Shown here one piece after another: positions 52,069-62,397 of a stretch of DNA of 64,000 nt. The notes beneath the pieces were generated by a model. The model made no database searches, was not told where the DNA came from, and saw only the letters and a program-made list of their open reading frames with translations. The stretch lies in contig NZ_CP036525.1 of assembly GCF_007741535.1 (NCBI RefSeq), forward strand, positions 1,054,001-1,118,000. The letters are read 5' to 3'. Every line of letters starts with the position of its first letter. Positions within the stretch are counted from its first letter, which is position 1. Origin of the DNA: Rubripirellula lacrimiformis. GTDB lineage: Bacteria; Planctomycetota; Planctomycetia; Pirellulales; Pirellulaceae. The position numbers and the translations under genes were made by a program.

Positions 52069-52620
52069 ATGAAAATTTATACGCGAACCGGTGACACGGG
52101 CAGCACGGGATTGTTTGGCGGACCGCGTGTGTCCAAAGATGATGATCGGATCGAATCCTACGGCACAGTCGACGAGCTGAACGCCACCATCGGGATGGCT
52201 CGCGCGGCCGGGGTGGGTGACGAAATCGATTCGCAACTGGAACAAATTCAGCATGAATTGTTCTCGATTGGGGCAGAACTGGCCACTCCGGATCCCGATG
52301 CGTTCGAGATGCGGATCATTTCGGCATCGCACATCGAGCGGTTGGAGGGATGGATAGACCAGCACGAGTCGATTTTGCCGCCGCTGAAAAATTTCATTCT
52401 GCCCGCCGGGCACCCCGCCGCGGTCACGTTGCACCTAGCCCGATCGATTTGCCGCCGGGCTGAACGACGTGTGGTGACGTTGATTGGACACCATGAAGCG
52501 GAGATTTCCCAAGAATTGATCGTCTATTTGAACCGGCTCAGCGATCTGTTGTTCGTGCTGACCCGGGCCGTCAATCACCATGCTGGGATCGCCGAAGTTC
52601 ATTGGGTCCGTCCAACCTAG
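52069..52620 (+). CDS. Cob(I)alamin adenosyltransferase, PduO type
   Basis: This enzyme transfers the adenosyl group from ATP to cob(I)alamin to make adenosylcobalamin. The 183 residues start MKIYTRTGDTGSTGLFGG, the ATP-binding signature. RIESYGTVDELNATIG, FILPAGHPAAVTLHLARSIC and RRAERRVV, then LNRLSDLLFVLTRAVNH complete the PduO-type helical bundle. No other cobalamin gene is near. It diverges from the Nudix gene and lies 160 bp upstream of glnB. Confidence 0.95.
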   Translation: MKIYTRTGDTGSTGLFGGPRVSKDDDRIESYGTVDELNATIGMARAAGVGDEIDSQLEQIQHELFSIGAELATPDPDAFEMRIISASHIERLEGWIDQHESILPPLKNFILPAGHPAAVTLHLARSICRRAERRVVTLIGHHEAEISQELIVYLNRLSDLLFVLTRAVNHHAGIAEVHWVRPT

Positions 52621-52759
52621 CCAGGATCTGCTGGGCATCGGGCCGCTAGGCTAGATGCAAGCCGTTTCGGGTGTACAATGCGCTTCCGTTAGCTGCGAAT
52701 CGCCCTCCAACGGCGGTGTTCGCAGTGACACGTTGGCAAGCCGTGCTGGAAAAAAATAA

Positions 52760-53119
<360 letters not shown>

Positions 53120-53566
53120 GCGTCTGGTTCTCCCCCCCCATGAAAGTTGGGGCCAAATACATTGTTAGGCATCCAAAACCTTTCCGGTCGCAGGTTCTGT
53201 GTCGGCGAATCAGGAGCCTAGCGTTGATCGGGGCAGTCCAGGCTGACCCCCCGATTTCGGCAACCGGTGGATGGAACATCGAAGCGGCGGCAGCCACCCG
53301 AGCGACGAACCTGCTTGATGTGCGGGATGCGTCCAGTGTGGCGATCCCGATCGATTCGAGGGCCAGCATCGAATGCCATCGGCTTTCGATCGGAACCGTG
53401 TCAGCGGTCTGGTTGAACGCCGTCCTTTTGCAACCGCACGCTTGCTCCGCCGGCTGACTGCAACCCGCGCCAATCTTATCCGGCAACTCAATCCACCGGC
53501 GTGGTCATCGAAGTCAGGTGACGTTGGGCTTGGGGCCGCTTCTTTTCTCTTCGGACACAGACCGTC
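53120..53566. other. Intergenic region between glnB and glnD
   Basis: About 447 bp. A possible short frame (53140-53457, plus strand) has no motif, no Shine-Dalgarno and a composition unlike a protein, so I do not call it. The region probably contains the glnD promoter. No clear hairpin or riboswitch was seen. Confidence 0.5.
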
Positions 53567-56197
53567 GTGCCCAACCTGTCGATGCGTTCGATCGTCCTGC
53601 GTTCCCGCGAACTGCTAAGCGAAGGACGTGAGAAAGCGTTTCAACAGCATCGTTCGGGGACGCCGGGTACCCAGGTGTCGACGCTGCTTGCCGATCTGTA
53701 CGACGATGTCGTGCTGGATATTTGGAACGAAGCGGTTCGCGAATATGCGACCGATCCGCGTTTGGGTGGCCTGTGCTTGATCGCGCATGGTGGCTTTGGG
53801 CGTCGCGATTTGGCGCCTTATTCGGACGCCGACTTGATGCTGCTGACGACGCAAAGTTCCGAGAGTCTGGCGATGAAGATCGCCGGCTATCTGACACGGG
53901 ACTTGGGGGACTCGGGAATTCAGCCAGGGCTGTCGATTCGATCGGCGTCCGAGGCGTGTCGATTGGCGTGGGTGGATCCGATCGTCTACTCCTCGCTAGC
54001 CGAGTCGCGTTTGTTGGCAGGCAGCTTGCAGCTTTACAAACGATATTTCGATGCGTTTCGCCATGGTGCGATGCGACGCAGCAAACGGATCATCCACGAC
54101 ATCGTGGCAGCCCGTCGGGAAGAACGGACCAAGTGGGGCGAAACCAGTTATCTGCTTCGTCCCAACGTCAAACGGTCGCGTGGCGCGCTTCGGGACATTC
54201 AACTGATTCGCTGGATCGGGTTCGCTCGCTACGGCGAAACCGACTTGGACCGGCTATTGAAATTGGGGGCCCTTCCCGAAGACGACTATCGCAACGTTCG
54301 TCAGGCCTACACGTTCATGCTGCGACTGCGAAACGAAATCCATTTTCGCGAAGGCAAGTCACAAGACGTGCTGGACCGTCCCGCCCAAATGGAGATTGCA
54401 CAGCAGTGGGGGTATGTCGGCACCGAGGGAGTGTTGCCGGTCGAACAGTTCATGCAGGACTACTTCGACAAGACCCGCAACGTGCGGTATGCGGCCGCCT
54501 ACTTTGCCGACGACGCACGCAGTCGCCCCCTGGTTTATCGCGTGGTCGAACGAGTGTTGTCGCGTAAGATCGACGACAAAATTCGAATGGGGCCGACGCA
54601 CATTTGGGTTCGCGACGACGCGCTGGATGCGTTTGCGTCCAGTTTGCCCGACGTGCTGAATCTGATGAGTTTGGCGAACCAACATCGCCGTCGAATTTCG
54701 CACCATACATGGCAAGCGATTCGGACGGTGATGCAGGATCGTGCGCCAACACAACCGGACCCCGAATCGATCGAAGCGTTTCTGTCGTTGCTTAGCCGTC
54801 CCGGTCGATTGGCGCCGCTGTTGCGACGGTTGCACGAATTGCGAATCATCGAACAGTTGATTCCCGAATTCCGACGGATGCGAGGGTTGTTGCAGTTCAA
54901 TGCCTACCACAAATACACCGTCGACGCGCACAGCATCCTGGCGATCGAAGCGGCGACGGATATGGAAGATGACCCCGGCGGGATGGGGCGTCGATATCGG
55001 CGGATCGATGACAAGCGGCTGTTGCATCTGGCGCTGCTGATCCATGACATCGGCAAAGGATACGAAGAGGATCACTGCATCGTGGGTGCCCGGATCGCGC
55101 GGGATACTGCCAAGCGATTGAATCTGGATTCGGCGACCGGCGAAACCTTGGAATGGTTGGTGCTGAAGCACTTGGCCGTCAACGTGGTCGCGTTCCGTCA
55201 CGACCTTAGCGATCCCGAGATCGTGCTTTCCTTCGCTGCCGAAGTCGGTTCGATTCGGCGTTTGGAATTGTTGGTGGTCCATTCGGTTGCCGACCTGATC
55301 GCGGTCGGTCCCGGCGTCGCCACGGATTGGAAGTTAAGCCTGATCGAAGATTTGTATAAACGCACCCGTCGATACTTCGATTCGGGGGACCTGCCGGGCA
55401 GTCCCAGCGATCCGGAGATCGACGAAACTCGGCAACGCGTGGCACAGGTGCTGGAGCAACGTTCGGCGCCTCCGATGGCAAGCGAATTGTTAAGCCAAAT
55501 GCCGCTGTCGTTGTTAAGCCGATGCGAACCCGATGAATTGGCGACGGAGATTTTGGCTGTTGCCAGCCGCGGTGACGACCAGCAGCCCACGCTTTGTCTG
55601 GCCATGTTCGACGAGGCGATCAAGGCGATGCGCTACACCGTGATCCGGCACGAACAGCGTCATTCCATCGGCACGTTCTCGCGAGCGACTGGTGCGTTGG
55701 CGACCAGCGGTTTGGCGATTCTAAGAGCGCAGATCGAAATGGTTGGTGACTTTGCTTGGGACCATTTCTGGGTGATCGACCCGGAGTATCCCGAAGGCGA
55801 AACGCCTCAGCACCGCACCGATCAGATCAGCCAACGAGTCTGTCATTTGCTGGACAACCCCGACGAACCCTTGCCGCGTTTTCGAACCACTTGGAAACCC
55901 ACCAGCGAGGTCGAACCGACCAGCGTGAACGTGCTGCCCAAGAAGGTGGTGTTCGACAACGACACGGTCGACCGATACACGATCGTTTCTTTCTTTGCGT
56001 ACGACGAAGTCGGGTTGTTGTACCGAATCGCATCGGCACTGGCCGATCAACGTTTGGTTTTGTCCTTTGCCAAGATCGATACTCACTTGGATCAGGTCGC
56101 GGACGTTTTCTATGTTCACGAGGTCGACGGGACCAAGTTAACCGACCCGAATCGGCAAATGCAGGTTCGTGCGGCTCTGTTGGACGTTGTCAGCTAG
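53567..56197 (+). CDS. glnD: Bifunctional PII uridylyltransferase/uridylyl-removing enzyme
   Basis: GlnD adds or removes UMP on PII according to the glutamine level. The 876 residues match the family. The nucleotidyltransferase motif GGFGRRDLAPYSDADL lies at about 75-90 (metal Asp87 and Asp89). The HD domain is near residue 490 (LALLIHDIGKGYEEDH). Two C-terminal ACT domains are present (HSIGTFSRATGALATSGL and DEVGLLYRIASALADQRLVL). The start is GTG at 53567; an ATG 15 bp later is possible. It is close to its substrate gene glnB. Confidence 0.96.
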   Translation: MPNLSMRSIVLRSRELLSEGREKAFQQHRSGTPGTQVSTLLADLYDDVVLDIWNEAVREYATDPRLGGLCLIAHGGFGRRDLAPYSDADLMLLTTQSSESLAMKIAGYLTRDLGDSGIQPGLSIRSASEACRLAWVDPIVYSSLAESRLLAGSLQLYKRYFDAFRHGAMRRSKRIIHDIVAARREERTKWGETSYLLRPNVKRSRGALRDIQLIRWIGFARYGETDLDRLLKLGALPEDDYRNVRQAYTFMLRLRNEIHFREGKSQDVLDRPAQMEIAQQWGYVGTEGVLPVEQFMQDYFDKTRNVRYAAAYFADDARSRPLVYRVVERVLSRKIDDKIRMGPTHIWVRDDALDAFASSLPDVLNLMSLANQHRRRISHHTWQAIRTVMQDRAPTQPDPESIEAFLSLLSRPGRLAPLLRRLHELRIIEQLIPEFRRMRGLLQFNAYHKYTVDAHSILAIEAATDMEDDPGGMGRRYRRIDDKRLLHLALLIHDIGKGYEEDHCIVGARIARDTAKRLNLDSATGETLEWLVLKHLAVNVVAFRHDLSDPEIVLSFAAEVGSIRRLELLVVHSVADLIAVGPGVATDWKLSLIEDLYKRTRRYFDSGDLPGSPSDPEIDETRQRVAQVLEQRSAPPMASELLSQMPLSLLSRCEPDELATEILAVASRGDDQQPTLCLAMFDEAIKAMRYTVIRHEQRHSIGTFSRATGALATSGLAILRAQIEMVGDFAWDHFWVIDPEYPEGETPQHRTDQISQRVCHLLDNPDEPLPRFRTTWKPTSEVEPTSVNVLPKKVVFDNDTVDRYTIVSFFAYDEVGLLYRIASALADQRLVLSFAKIDTHLDQVADVFYVHEVDGTKLTDPNRQMQVRAALLDVVS

Positions 56198-56596
56198 CGG
56201 GACAGCCGTCTGACCACTGGATGGTCGTTGGCAAGCTTTTCGGTTTAGCGGAACTTTTTGTTTCGCAAGGGTCAACGAAGGCGATGGTGTCGTCACGATT
56301 TTGCAATCGTCGACTTTGCTTCCTGACTGGTTATCGATGAAAACTTCTTGCCAGGTGTTGACAGCGCGGCAAGGCTTGAAAGGTTCATCAACCGCGATCG
56401 CCCGACGGATCCTGCCGACCCCGAGCCGTGTCTTCCAATGACCGGCAACTCAACGGGATTTCTGTTACGCGATCAACGCAACTGATGGTCATCGCCGGCG
56501 TCACGTGACGATTCGGCAAGGAGACCAAAGTGTCGCAGAGTTGACCGGACCCGCACAAACCCTCCGATCGATCCACTGAACAAGGAAGTCACGCCG
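56198..56596. other. Intergenic region before the cysteine-rich protein
   Basis: About 400 bp. I see no gene. The end of the region carries AAGGAAG (56582-56588), a Shine-Dalgarno site 8 bp before the ATG at 56597. The promoter of the cysteine-rich protein should be here. Confidence 0.55.
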
Positions 56597-57424
56597 ATGC
56601 GATTCTCCGCACACGCTCTTGCCCTCGCCGCCCTGGCCATCTTCGCAAACGTTTCTTCGGCAAAGAACGATTTCGACGCCCTGCTAGCCGACCTCAGCTT
56701 CGGCGGCACGCCGTCACCGTCCATCGCTGCACCTCAAGATTTTTCGTCGGCGTACGACCAAGGTCTCTCTCTGAGCGGCCCCGCCGGCCTAAGCCTGGCC
56801 GCCAATGACGCCATGATGGAACTGCGGCCGGTTCCCGATGGTTTGACGATGCCCGAAACGGGGCCGGCTCAGGCCCGCGCCTCTCTGCAGGATCCCATCG
56901 CTACGGTCGATCCGCAGGCCGCCAAGAATGCGGCGGAACGAGTGGATTTGAATGCGGCCTTCGCACTGCAAGAGATGAACTCGCCTGGCAAACACGTGCC
57001 GACCTATGCCGTCGGATTTGGCCATCAACACGGGGCTGCCGGTTGCGACGGATGTGGTTGCGCCAGCGGTGCTTGTGACCAGATTTCTTCTTGCGGCAAC
57101 GGCGCCTGCGGTCACGCTTCTTGCGGACAGGGTGGCTGTGGAATGGGGCACCAAGCGGCCCGTCCCTGCGTGCCTCGCACCGCGCCCAACCTGCCGACGT
57201 CCTCGCTGCGTCAGTACTTTATGAGCCAAAAGTGCAACACCAACGTCTGGGACGGATATCAACGGCCTTGCCCTGCCTGTCACAAGCACACGCACGGCAC
57301 TTGCGATTGCTTCAAGAATCGCAACCGATTCCATTCCTCGATTCTTCCCCCAGCGTGCGGAGACTGCGGCGGTGCCTGTCAGGGGGGATGTGACGGCGGC
57401 TGTGACAGCGTCCACGCTCACTAG
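56597..57424 (+). CDS. Exported cysteine-rich protein, unknown function
   Basis: A 275-residue protein with signal peptide MRFSAHALALAALAIFANVS. The first half is hydrophobic to neutral (Ala/Pro/Leu). The second half (about 150-275) carries 19 Cys and many Gly and His (GAAGCDGCGCASGACDQISS, GGACQGGCDGGCD). Even spacing suggests either many disulfides or metal binding. It is preceded by AAGGAAG, one of the best Shine-Dalgarno sites in the window, which suggests strong translation. It may be a component of the proteinaceous cell envelope of planctomycetes, but no named family was recognised. Confidence 0.7.
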   Translation: MRFSAHALALAALAIFANVSSAKNDFDALLADLSFGGTPSPSIAAPQDFSSAYDQGLSLSGPAGLSLAANDAMMELRPVPDGLTMPETGPAQARASLQDPIATVDPQAAKNAAERVDLNAAFALQEMNSPGKHVPTYAVGFGHQHGAAGCDGCGCASGACDQISSCGNGACGHASCGQGGCGMGHQAARPCVPRTAPNLPTSSLRQYFMSQKCNTNVWDGYQRPCPACHKHTHGTCDCFKNRNRFHSSILPPACGDCGGACQGGCDGGCDSVHAH

Positions 57425-57597
57425 CCGCAGCGTGAGTCCTTCCGGCGGAGTTTGTGCAGCATTGCGAGTCACGCCCGCTACAAAAAAACTCACTCTCCCA
57501 ACCACTTCGACTGTAGGCGACCCGGATCGATTGCCGATCAAAGGGGTACCATGGATTGGGAGGGTGGAACGATCGGTGCCATCGTTCCAGCATTGAT

Positions 57598-57634
57598 GGG
57601 CCATGGTGAGGCAGGGAGGGCTTCACCATGGCCC
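57598..57634 (+). terminator. Hairpin terminator after the cysteine-rich gene
   Basis: GGGCCATGGTGA (57598-57609) pairs with TCACCATGGCCC (57623-57634), extended by one more GC pair and followed by TTCTCTT. A smaller hairpin (GGAACGAT/ATCGTTCC) precedes it. This fits intrinsic termination of the 56597-57424 transcript, although the U tract is weak. Confidence 0.55.
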
Positions 57635-57746
57635 TTCTCTTATGCGCTGACACGATTGCGATCGACGCATCACGTGTCCGTCTGGCTCGTCCGCGACGTC
57701 TGTCGGTGCCCGCCGCGTAGCCTTCAATCGCCGCGTAGCCTTCAAT

Positions 57747-57810
57747 TTCGTAGCGGAAGTCGCCAAGACTTTCGGCCTAGGATTGTGGGGCACCGAAACC
57801 TTCTTGGCGG
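57747..57810. repeat. Dispersed palindromic repeat, family A, copy 3
   Basis: TTCGTAGCGGAAGTCGCCAA then GACTTTCGGCCTAGGATT is nearly identical to the left end of the copy at 21701. A right half (CACCGAAACCTTCTTGGCGG) pairs with it. Related palindromic sequence seems to continue to about 58060, so the exact right boundary is uncertain. Confidence 0.6.
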
Positions 57811-58069
57811 TTTGTTGACTGAGTCGAACTCTCACCGGCAATCGCGGGCCGCTGGCCATAGGACCACGGGCGTTTGGGGGATTGCCGGGCGCTCACGCCC
57901 AGCGGCTCACTCGATCGACAGACGTCGAGACTTTGGATTGAATCCGATTTCGTCATGCACGAACCGGGGTGATCGCCTAAGCGGCTAACACCTAAATGCG
58001 AAAGCGGATTCACACAGGCGGCCGCTATGCCAAACGGCTGATCGGCCGTGTGAATGCTGGATACCGCGA

Positions 58070-59374
58070 TTAGCTGAACAATTGCTGGATGATCTTGCCG
58101 TCTCGGACCAGGGTGATGGGGCGACCGGTGTTGGTGTCGTATTCCAAGGTCGGGTCGATTCCTAGGTTGTGATAGAAACTGGCCGCGACATCGTCTGGGG
58201 TGATCGCTTCGTGACGGGGGCCGGCGGCCGAATCATCACTTTCGCCGATCACTTGGCCGCCGCGCACTCCGCCGCCGGCCATCAGCATGAACATGCACCG
58301 TGGATAATGGTCACGTCCACCTTCGGCGCTGCGGCTGTTGATTTTCGGCGTGCGTCCAAATTCACCGGTCACGTAGATGGCGGTGGATTCCAGCAGCCCG
58401 CGTTGTTCTAGCCCGATCAGCAACCCGGCCAATCCTTCGTCCAGTTTGGGCAGGTTGTTGTCTTTTAGCTTGGTCCAGTTGTCGGTATGCGTGTCCCATC
58501 CGCCCAACTGCAGGCTGACCAACCGGACGCCCGATTCAACCAGTCGCAGCGCCAGCAGGCAGCTTTGGCCGAACGAGGTTTCGCCGAATTGGCGGGCAAA
58601 GCTATCGGGTTCTTTGCTGATGTCGAACGCGTCACGGGCTTTCGGTGACGTGATCATCGAATAGGCCTGTTCACCGAAGCGATCCAATCCGTCCAGCAGC
58701 TGATCGTCCTTTTCAAGGTCCGCAAACCGGCGATCCAGTTTCTTCAGCAGGCTTTGTCGCCGCTTGACTTCGTCCACACCGACCCCGCCGGGCAGCGAGA
58801 TGCCGCGGACCGAATAGGGTTGGCCAAAGTTGGGCGTCGAGTTGGTTTCCAGGGCAGCGTATCGAATGCCTAAAAATCCTGGACCTTGGGCGACCTTGGG
58901 GATCGCAACCTGGCTAGGAATCTCGGGGATACTGGGACGTTCCTTGGCCAGCACCGAACCAAAGCTCGGGTACTGAAGCGCCGGAATCGGCTTGCTGCCT
59001 GTGTTGACGTACTCTTGCCCCAACCGGTGCGCCGCCAGTGTGTGGCTGACGCCGCGCAGAATCGCGAACTTGTCGGCCACCTTGGCCAGGTTGGGTAAGT
59101 GTTCGCTGATCTCAATACCGGACACGTTGGTTTTGATCGGTTTGAACGACCCGCGAATCTCGCTGGGACCTTCGGGTTTCATGTCGAAGGTGTCCAGATG
59201 CGATGGCCCACCGGGCAGTTCGATAAAGATGGCGCGGGTCGCGTGCCCAGGGGCCACCTGGCCAGCCTCGGCCATCTTCATGTAACCGCTAAGGGAAAGT
59301 CCGCCGATCGAGAGGGTGCCGGCGCGAAGCATGTCGCGTCGGGAGACGCCGTCGCAAGTACGATTGAATTTCAT
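58070..59374 (-). CDS. DUF1501 domain protein
   Basis: A 434-residue exported protein of the DUF1501 family, typical of planctomycetes. It has a twin-arginine-like start (SRRDMLRAGTLSIGGLSLSG) and FIELPGGPSHLDTFDMKPEG. Later segments are VSLQLGGWDTHTDNWTKLKD and YVTGEFGRTPKINSRSAEGG, then GRDHYPRCMFMLMAGGGVRG. These recall alkaline phosphatase/sulfatase-fold metal sites (H and D residues), and the family is thought to be phosphatase-like. The gene follows the DUF1549/DUF1553 gene by 45 bp, the standard pairing. Substrate unknown. Confidence 0.92.
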   Translation of the reverse strand: MKFNRTCDGVSRRDMLRAGTLSIGGLSLSGYMKMAEAGQVAPGHATRAIFIELPGGPSHLDTFDMKPEGPSEIRGSFKPIKTNVSGIEISEHLPNLAKVADKFAILRGVSHTLAAHRLGQEYVNTGSKPIPALQYPSFGSVLAKERPSIPEIPSQVAIPKVAQGPGFLGIRYAALETNSTPNFGQPYSVRGISLPGGVGVDEVKRRQSLLKKLDRRFADLEKDDQLLDGLDRFGEQAYSMITSPKARDAFDISKEPDSFARQFGETSFGQSCLLALRLVESGVRLVSLQLGGWDTHTDNWTKLKDNNLPKLDEGLAGLLIGLEQRGLLESTAIYVTGEFGRTPKINSRSAEGGRDHYPRCMFMLMAGGGVRGGQVIGESDDSAAGPRHEAITPDDVAASFYHNLGIDPTLEYDTNTGRPITLVRDGKIIQQLFS

Positions 59375-59419
59375 CAGCGTGGTTCTCGGGCTAAGGAAGT
59401 GGAGAAGGTGGACGTGGCG

Positions 59420-62254
59420 TTAGTGACTGATGATGAACTCTTTCGTGTTCACCAATGCCCACAGCAGCGATTGCAATCCATCGGATGGTGACTTGGATTC
59501 TTGGATGAAGTCGATCGAGATCTTTGTTTCGTCATCGTCGGGGAAACGATTCAGCGTTCGCAGGTAGGCTTCTTCGACCAGCTGCGGATAAGTGATCTTG
59601 GCGTTGCTTTGCGCGGACTTGTTCTTTGTCTGGATCGATTCCCACGCATTCGGATCGGCAATCAGTTGCGCCAGCGTGGGTGTTGCGAACCCGTACTGTT
59701 GGAACTTCTTGGAAATCCGTTCGTACTCTCGATTGATCTGCGGACGCACGCGTTTCTTTTGCTGTGGTTTCAGAGCAGCGAACTGCTCGACACGTTGGAT
59801 CAATTGCGCTTGCATCTCGATCGCTCGCCGCTGGATCGCCATCGCTTGCGGGTCCGCCGATTCGTTGGGGCCATCGACGCCCAGCGATCGACAGGCTTGC
59901 TGAACCCAGCCTTCTTTGGCGGCCAGCCGCTTGTACATGTCGGAATCATTTCGCAAGTAGATCGATTGCAACAAGCTGGGGGAATCACTGCGATCGCAAT
60001 CACAGTTCGATTCGCGAATGGATTGCCCAAACACTTCCAACGCAAAGTCTTGGCGGTTGCGAAGGCGGGGTTTGCCATCGGCGATCGCCATCGAATCCAG
60101 TTCTGTCCGCATCTGTTCGGCCTGTTTGTCCGATCCGGTTGCCAGGATGACGGCGTCATAAACCACTTCGGCCGGCAATCGTCGCGGCACATGCCGCGAA
60201 AAATTGGTCTGGTCACGGACGTTGGTCGGATTGGTTTCCGAGCTGCGTTGGTAAGTTTGGCTGGTGGTGATCGTCCGATGCAGCCAACGGAGGTCATAAC
60301 CGTTGGCGATGAACTGCTGCGATAGATCGTCCAGCAGTGCTGCGTTGTTGGGTGGATTGGCAAGGTTCATGTCGTCCGACGGATCGACGATCCCGATGCC
60401 AAAATAGTTGCTCCAGACTCGGTTCACGATCGCCTTGGCAAAGTATGGATTGTCGGGCGACCGGAGCCACGCCATCAGTTCCGGACGCGGGTCTTTGTCC
60501 AGCGTGATCGGTTCCGCTTGGCCTAGGATTTTGCCAGTGGGAAGATTCAGCGGTTTTAGCTTTTGACCGTTTTTCTTGGCCTTCGCACGAGCCTTCAGGA
60601 CGCGGTCGGACGCACCACGGGTGTTGATGGTCAGTTCACCAAATGGGACGACCTTGCCGTCGCCAGCGGCCGAATAGACGGCGCGCCGCAGGGCACCGCC
60701 GGTCAGTTTCTCTCCGTCGGTGATTTCGGCCAGCAGTTCGTCACGGACCTTTCGGTTTTCGTTGGCGACTTGGTTGGCGTTGGCGCGGATCGGAGAGAAC
60801 ACTTTCGAAAACTGTTCGAAATCGTCTTTGGACCACTGGTCGAACGGGTGTTTGTGGCACTGGGCGCACTCGATCCGAACTCCCAAAAACGTGTACGCAA
60901 AACCGATCGCCCGGTCGTCGGGGGTTTGGAAATTCCTTCTGGCCCAGTACAGCGGCAGCCCTTCGCGTTCGGCGAATAGTTCTTCGTTGCCAGGTTTGCA
61001 GGCCTTCGTCATCGCTTCGCAATAGTCGCGATAGCTTTCGCCTGATTGGCGACTTTCCGCGGTAACGATTCCTTCGACCAATTCGTCGTAGGGGACGTTC
61101 AGTTCCAGTCGCTTTCGCAGCCACTGGTACCACAGCTTGCCGGCGACGCTTCGGATCGGCAGCACGTTGTTGAGTTGTTCGTCGCTGTTGCCGGTCCAGT
61201 CCGACAAACGGGTGGCCCACCAGGCTGCGTAGCCGGGCGAATCCAGGAGTTCGTCGATCAGAGTTTCGCGTTTGTCCGGCGAAGTGTCGGACAGAAATTC
61301 GCGGACGGTGTCAGCCGATGGCAGGATGCCGGTGATGTCCAACGATGCGCGGCGGATGAATTCCGAATCCGTGCAATCGCCGGCCGCTTGGATGCCAAGT
61401 TTGTTCAGTTTCTGGACGACCAGCCGGTCAATGGGATGATCGTAGATCGTCGGATCGGTGGTCGATCCGACCGGACGCATGACGGGGACGGGCACGACCG
61501 CGTTGTCGTAATAGACCACGACATGCGTATCGCCGGTTTCGCCGGATTGAAGCAGCCCGTCTTTGTCGATTGCTGCGATCGAATCGTCATTCGAACTGAA
61601 ACGACACAGTTCGGTGACGTCTTCTTTGGATCCATCTTGCCAATGCGCGACCGCACGCAAGTGGATTGATTCGCCGGCGCCACCAAAACGGATCTCGGCG
61701 GGAGTGATTTCAAGCCGGGTCAGTGTCTGTGGGGTTTGGTTGGTGTAGGGGGCGCCCTTTGCGATCCATTGACGCAGCACGTGGTGTTGCCAACTGCCAG
61801 CATCGAATCGTTTGCCACCTTCGTGCAGATCGGCATCCAGCGGTTTGGCTAGGATCAAACTTTCGTCGACATCGTTCACATCGACGCGTCCCGTGGCATC
61901 GTCCAGCAACGCCAGATGGTCGGCACTGAAGTCGTAACCGAACAGCGACAACTGGAATCCGCCCCGGCCTTGAAACGATCCATGACAGGCTCGGCCGTTG
62001 CAACCGAGTCGGCCCATCAGCGGCACGACGTGGCGCTGGAAATCAGGCACCTCGTCCGTGGCGGATGTGGCGAACCGTTTGCTAAGCGGATCCAGTGCTT
62101 TGCCATCGATCGTTGATGACGGTAGCGATCGATCGGCGATCTTGGTGGACGGTGAGACTGGATCAGCGAGAGCTTGCGAGCTAACCAACAGACCGGTGGA
62201 AACCAGACCCATCGCGATCAGGCACAACAGTGTTTTCAGATGCATCGGCTTCAT
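59420..62254 (-). CDS. DUF1549/DUF1553 planctomycete cytochrome-type protein
   Basis: A 944-residue exported protein. The signal peptide ends near SSQALA. A PSCyt1-like N-terminal segment contains GCNGRACHGSFQGRGGFQLS. It holds a heme-like C-x4-C-H motif, not the usual C-x2-C-H. A beta-sandwich (LTRLEITPAEIRFGG) of the Ig-like type follows. DUF1549 comes next (DYCEAMTKACKPGN, IECAQCHKHPFDQWSKDDFE with C-x-x-C-H). The C-terminal DUF1553 part has PDNPYFAKAIVNRVWSNYFG and SRHVPRRLPAEVVYDAVILA. It is paired with DUF1501. The role is unknown, possibly oxidative polymer breakdown. Start ATG at 62254; an ATG three codons later is also possible. Confidence 0.92.
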   Translation of the reverse strand: MKPMHLKTLLCLIAMGLVSTGLLVSSQALADPVSPSTKIADRSLPSSTIDGKALDPLSKRFATSATDEVPDFQRHVVPLMGRLGCNGRACHGSFQGRGGFQLSLFGYDFSADHLALLDDATGRVDVNDVDESLILAKPLDADLHEGGKRFDAGSWQHHVLRQWIAKGAPYTNQTPQTLTRLEITPAEIRFGGAGESIHLRAVAHWQDGSKEDVTELCRFSSNDDSIAAIDKDGLLQSGETGDTHVVVYYDNAVVPVPVMRPVGSTTDPTIYDHPIDRLVVQKLNKLGIQAAGDCTDSEFIRRASLDITGILPSADTVREFLSDTSPDKRETLIDELLDSPGYAAWWATRLSDWTGNSDEQLNNVLPIRSVAGKLWYQWLRKRLELNVPYDELVEGIVTAESRQSGESYRDYCEAMTKACKPGNEELFAEREGLPLYWARRNFQTPDDRAIGFAYTFLGVRIECAQCHKHPFDQWSKDDFEQFSKVFSPIRANANQVANENRKVRDELLAEITDGEKLTGGALRRAVYSAAGDGKVVPFGELTINTRGASDRVLKARAKAKKNGQKLKPLNLPTGKILGQAEPITLDKDPRPELMAWLRSPDNPYFAKAIVNRVWSNYFGIGIVDPSDDMNLANPPNNAALLDDLSQQFIANGYDLRWLHRTITTSQTYQRSSETNPTNVRDQTNFSRHVPRRLPAEVVYDAVILATGSDKQAEQMRTELDSMAIADGKPRLRNRQDFALEVFGQSIRESNCDCDRSDSPSLLQSIYLRNDSDMYKRLAAKEGWVQQACRSLGVDGPNESADPQAMAIQRRAIEMQAQLIQRVEQFAALKPQQKKRVRPQINREYERISKKFQQYGFATPTLAQLIADPNAWESIQTKNKSAQSNAKITYPQLVEEAYLRTLNRFPDDDETKISIDFIQESKSPSDGLQSLLWALVNTKEFIISH

Positions 62255-62397
62255 GAATCGGTCATCGGTCAGAGGGCAGGGCAGCGAAGTTTTCGAACAG
62301 CAGCAGGGCAGGGCAGGGGGGCGATTTGCAAACGTGTCAAAATGGACGGGGAATGCTGAGTCGGTAGCCGCGAATCAGGACAACGGATTGGCCGTGA

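Larger units (their letters stand above)
57425..58069. other. Intergenic region with terminator and family A repeats
   Basis: About 645 bp. It contains a strong hairpin at 57598-57634, a tandem 17-bp duplication of CCGCGTAGCCTTCAAT type (57711-57746), family A repeat sequence from 57747 and further related palindromic blocks (cgggCGCTCACGCCCAGCGG and GGTGATCGCCTAAGCGGC) up to about 58060. No gene is supported. It separates convergent genes. Confidence 0.7.

Noticed and set aside
53140-53457. Small gene between glnB and glnD
   Set aside because: No motif, no ribosome binding site and a composition typical of a random open frame.
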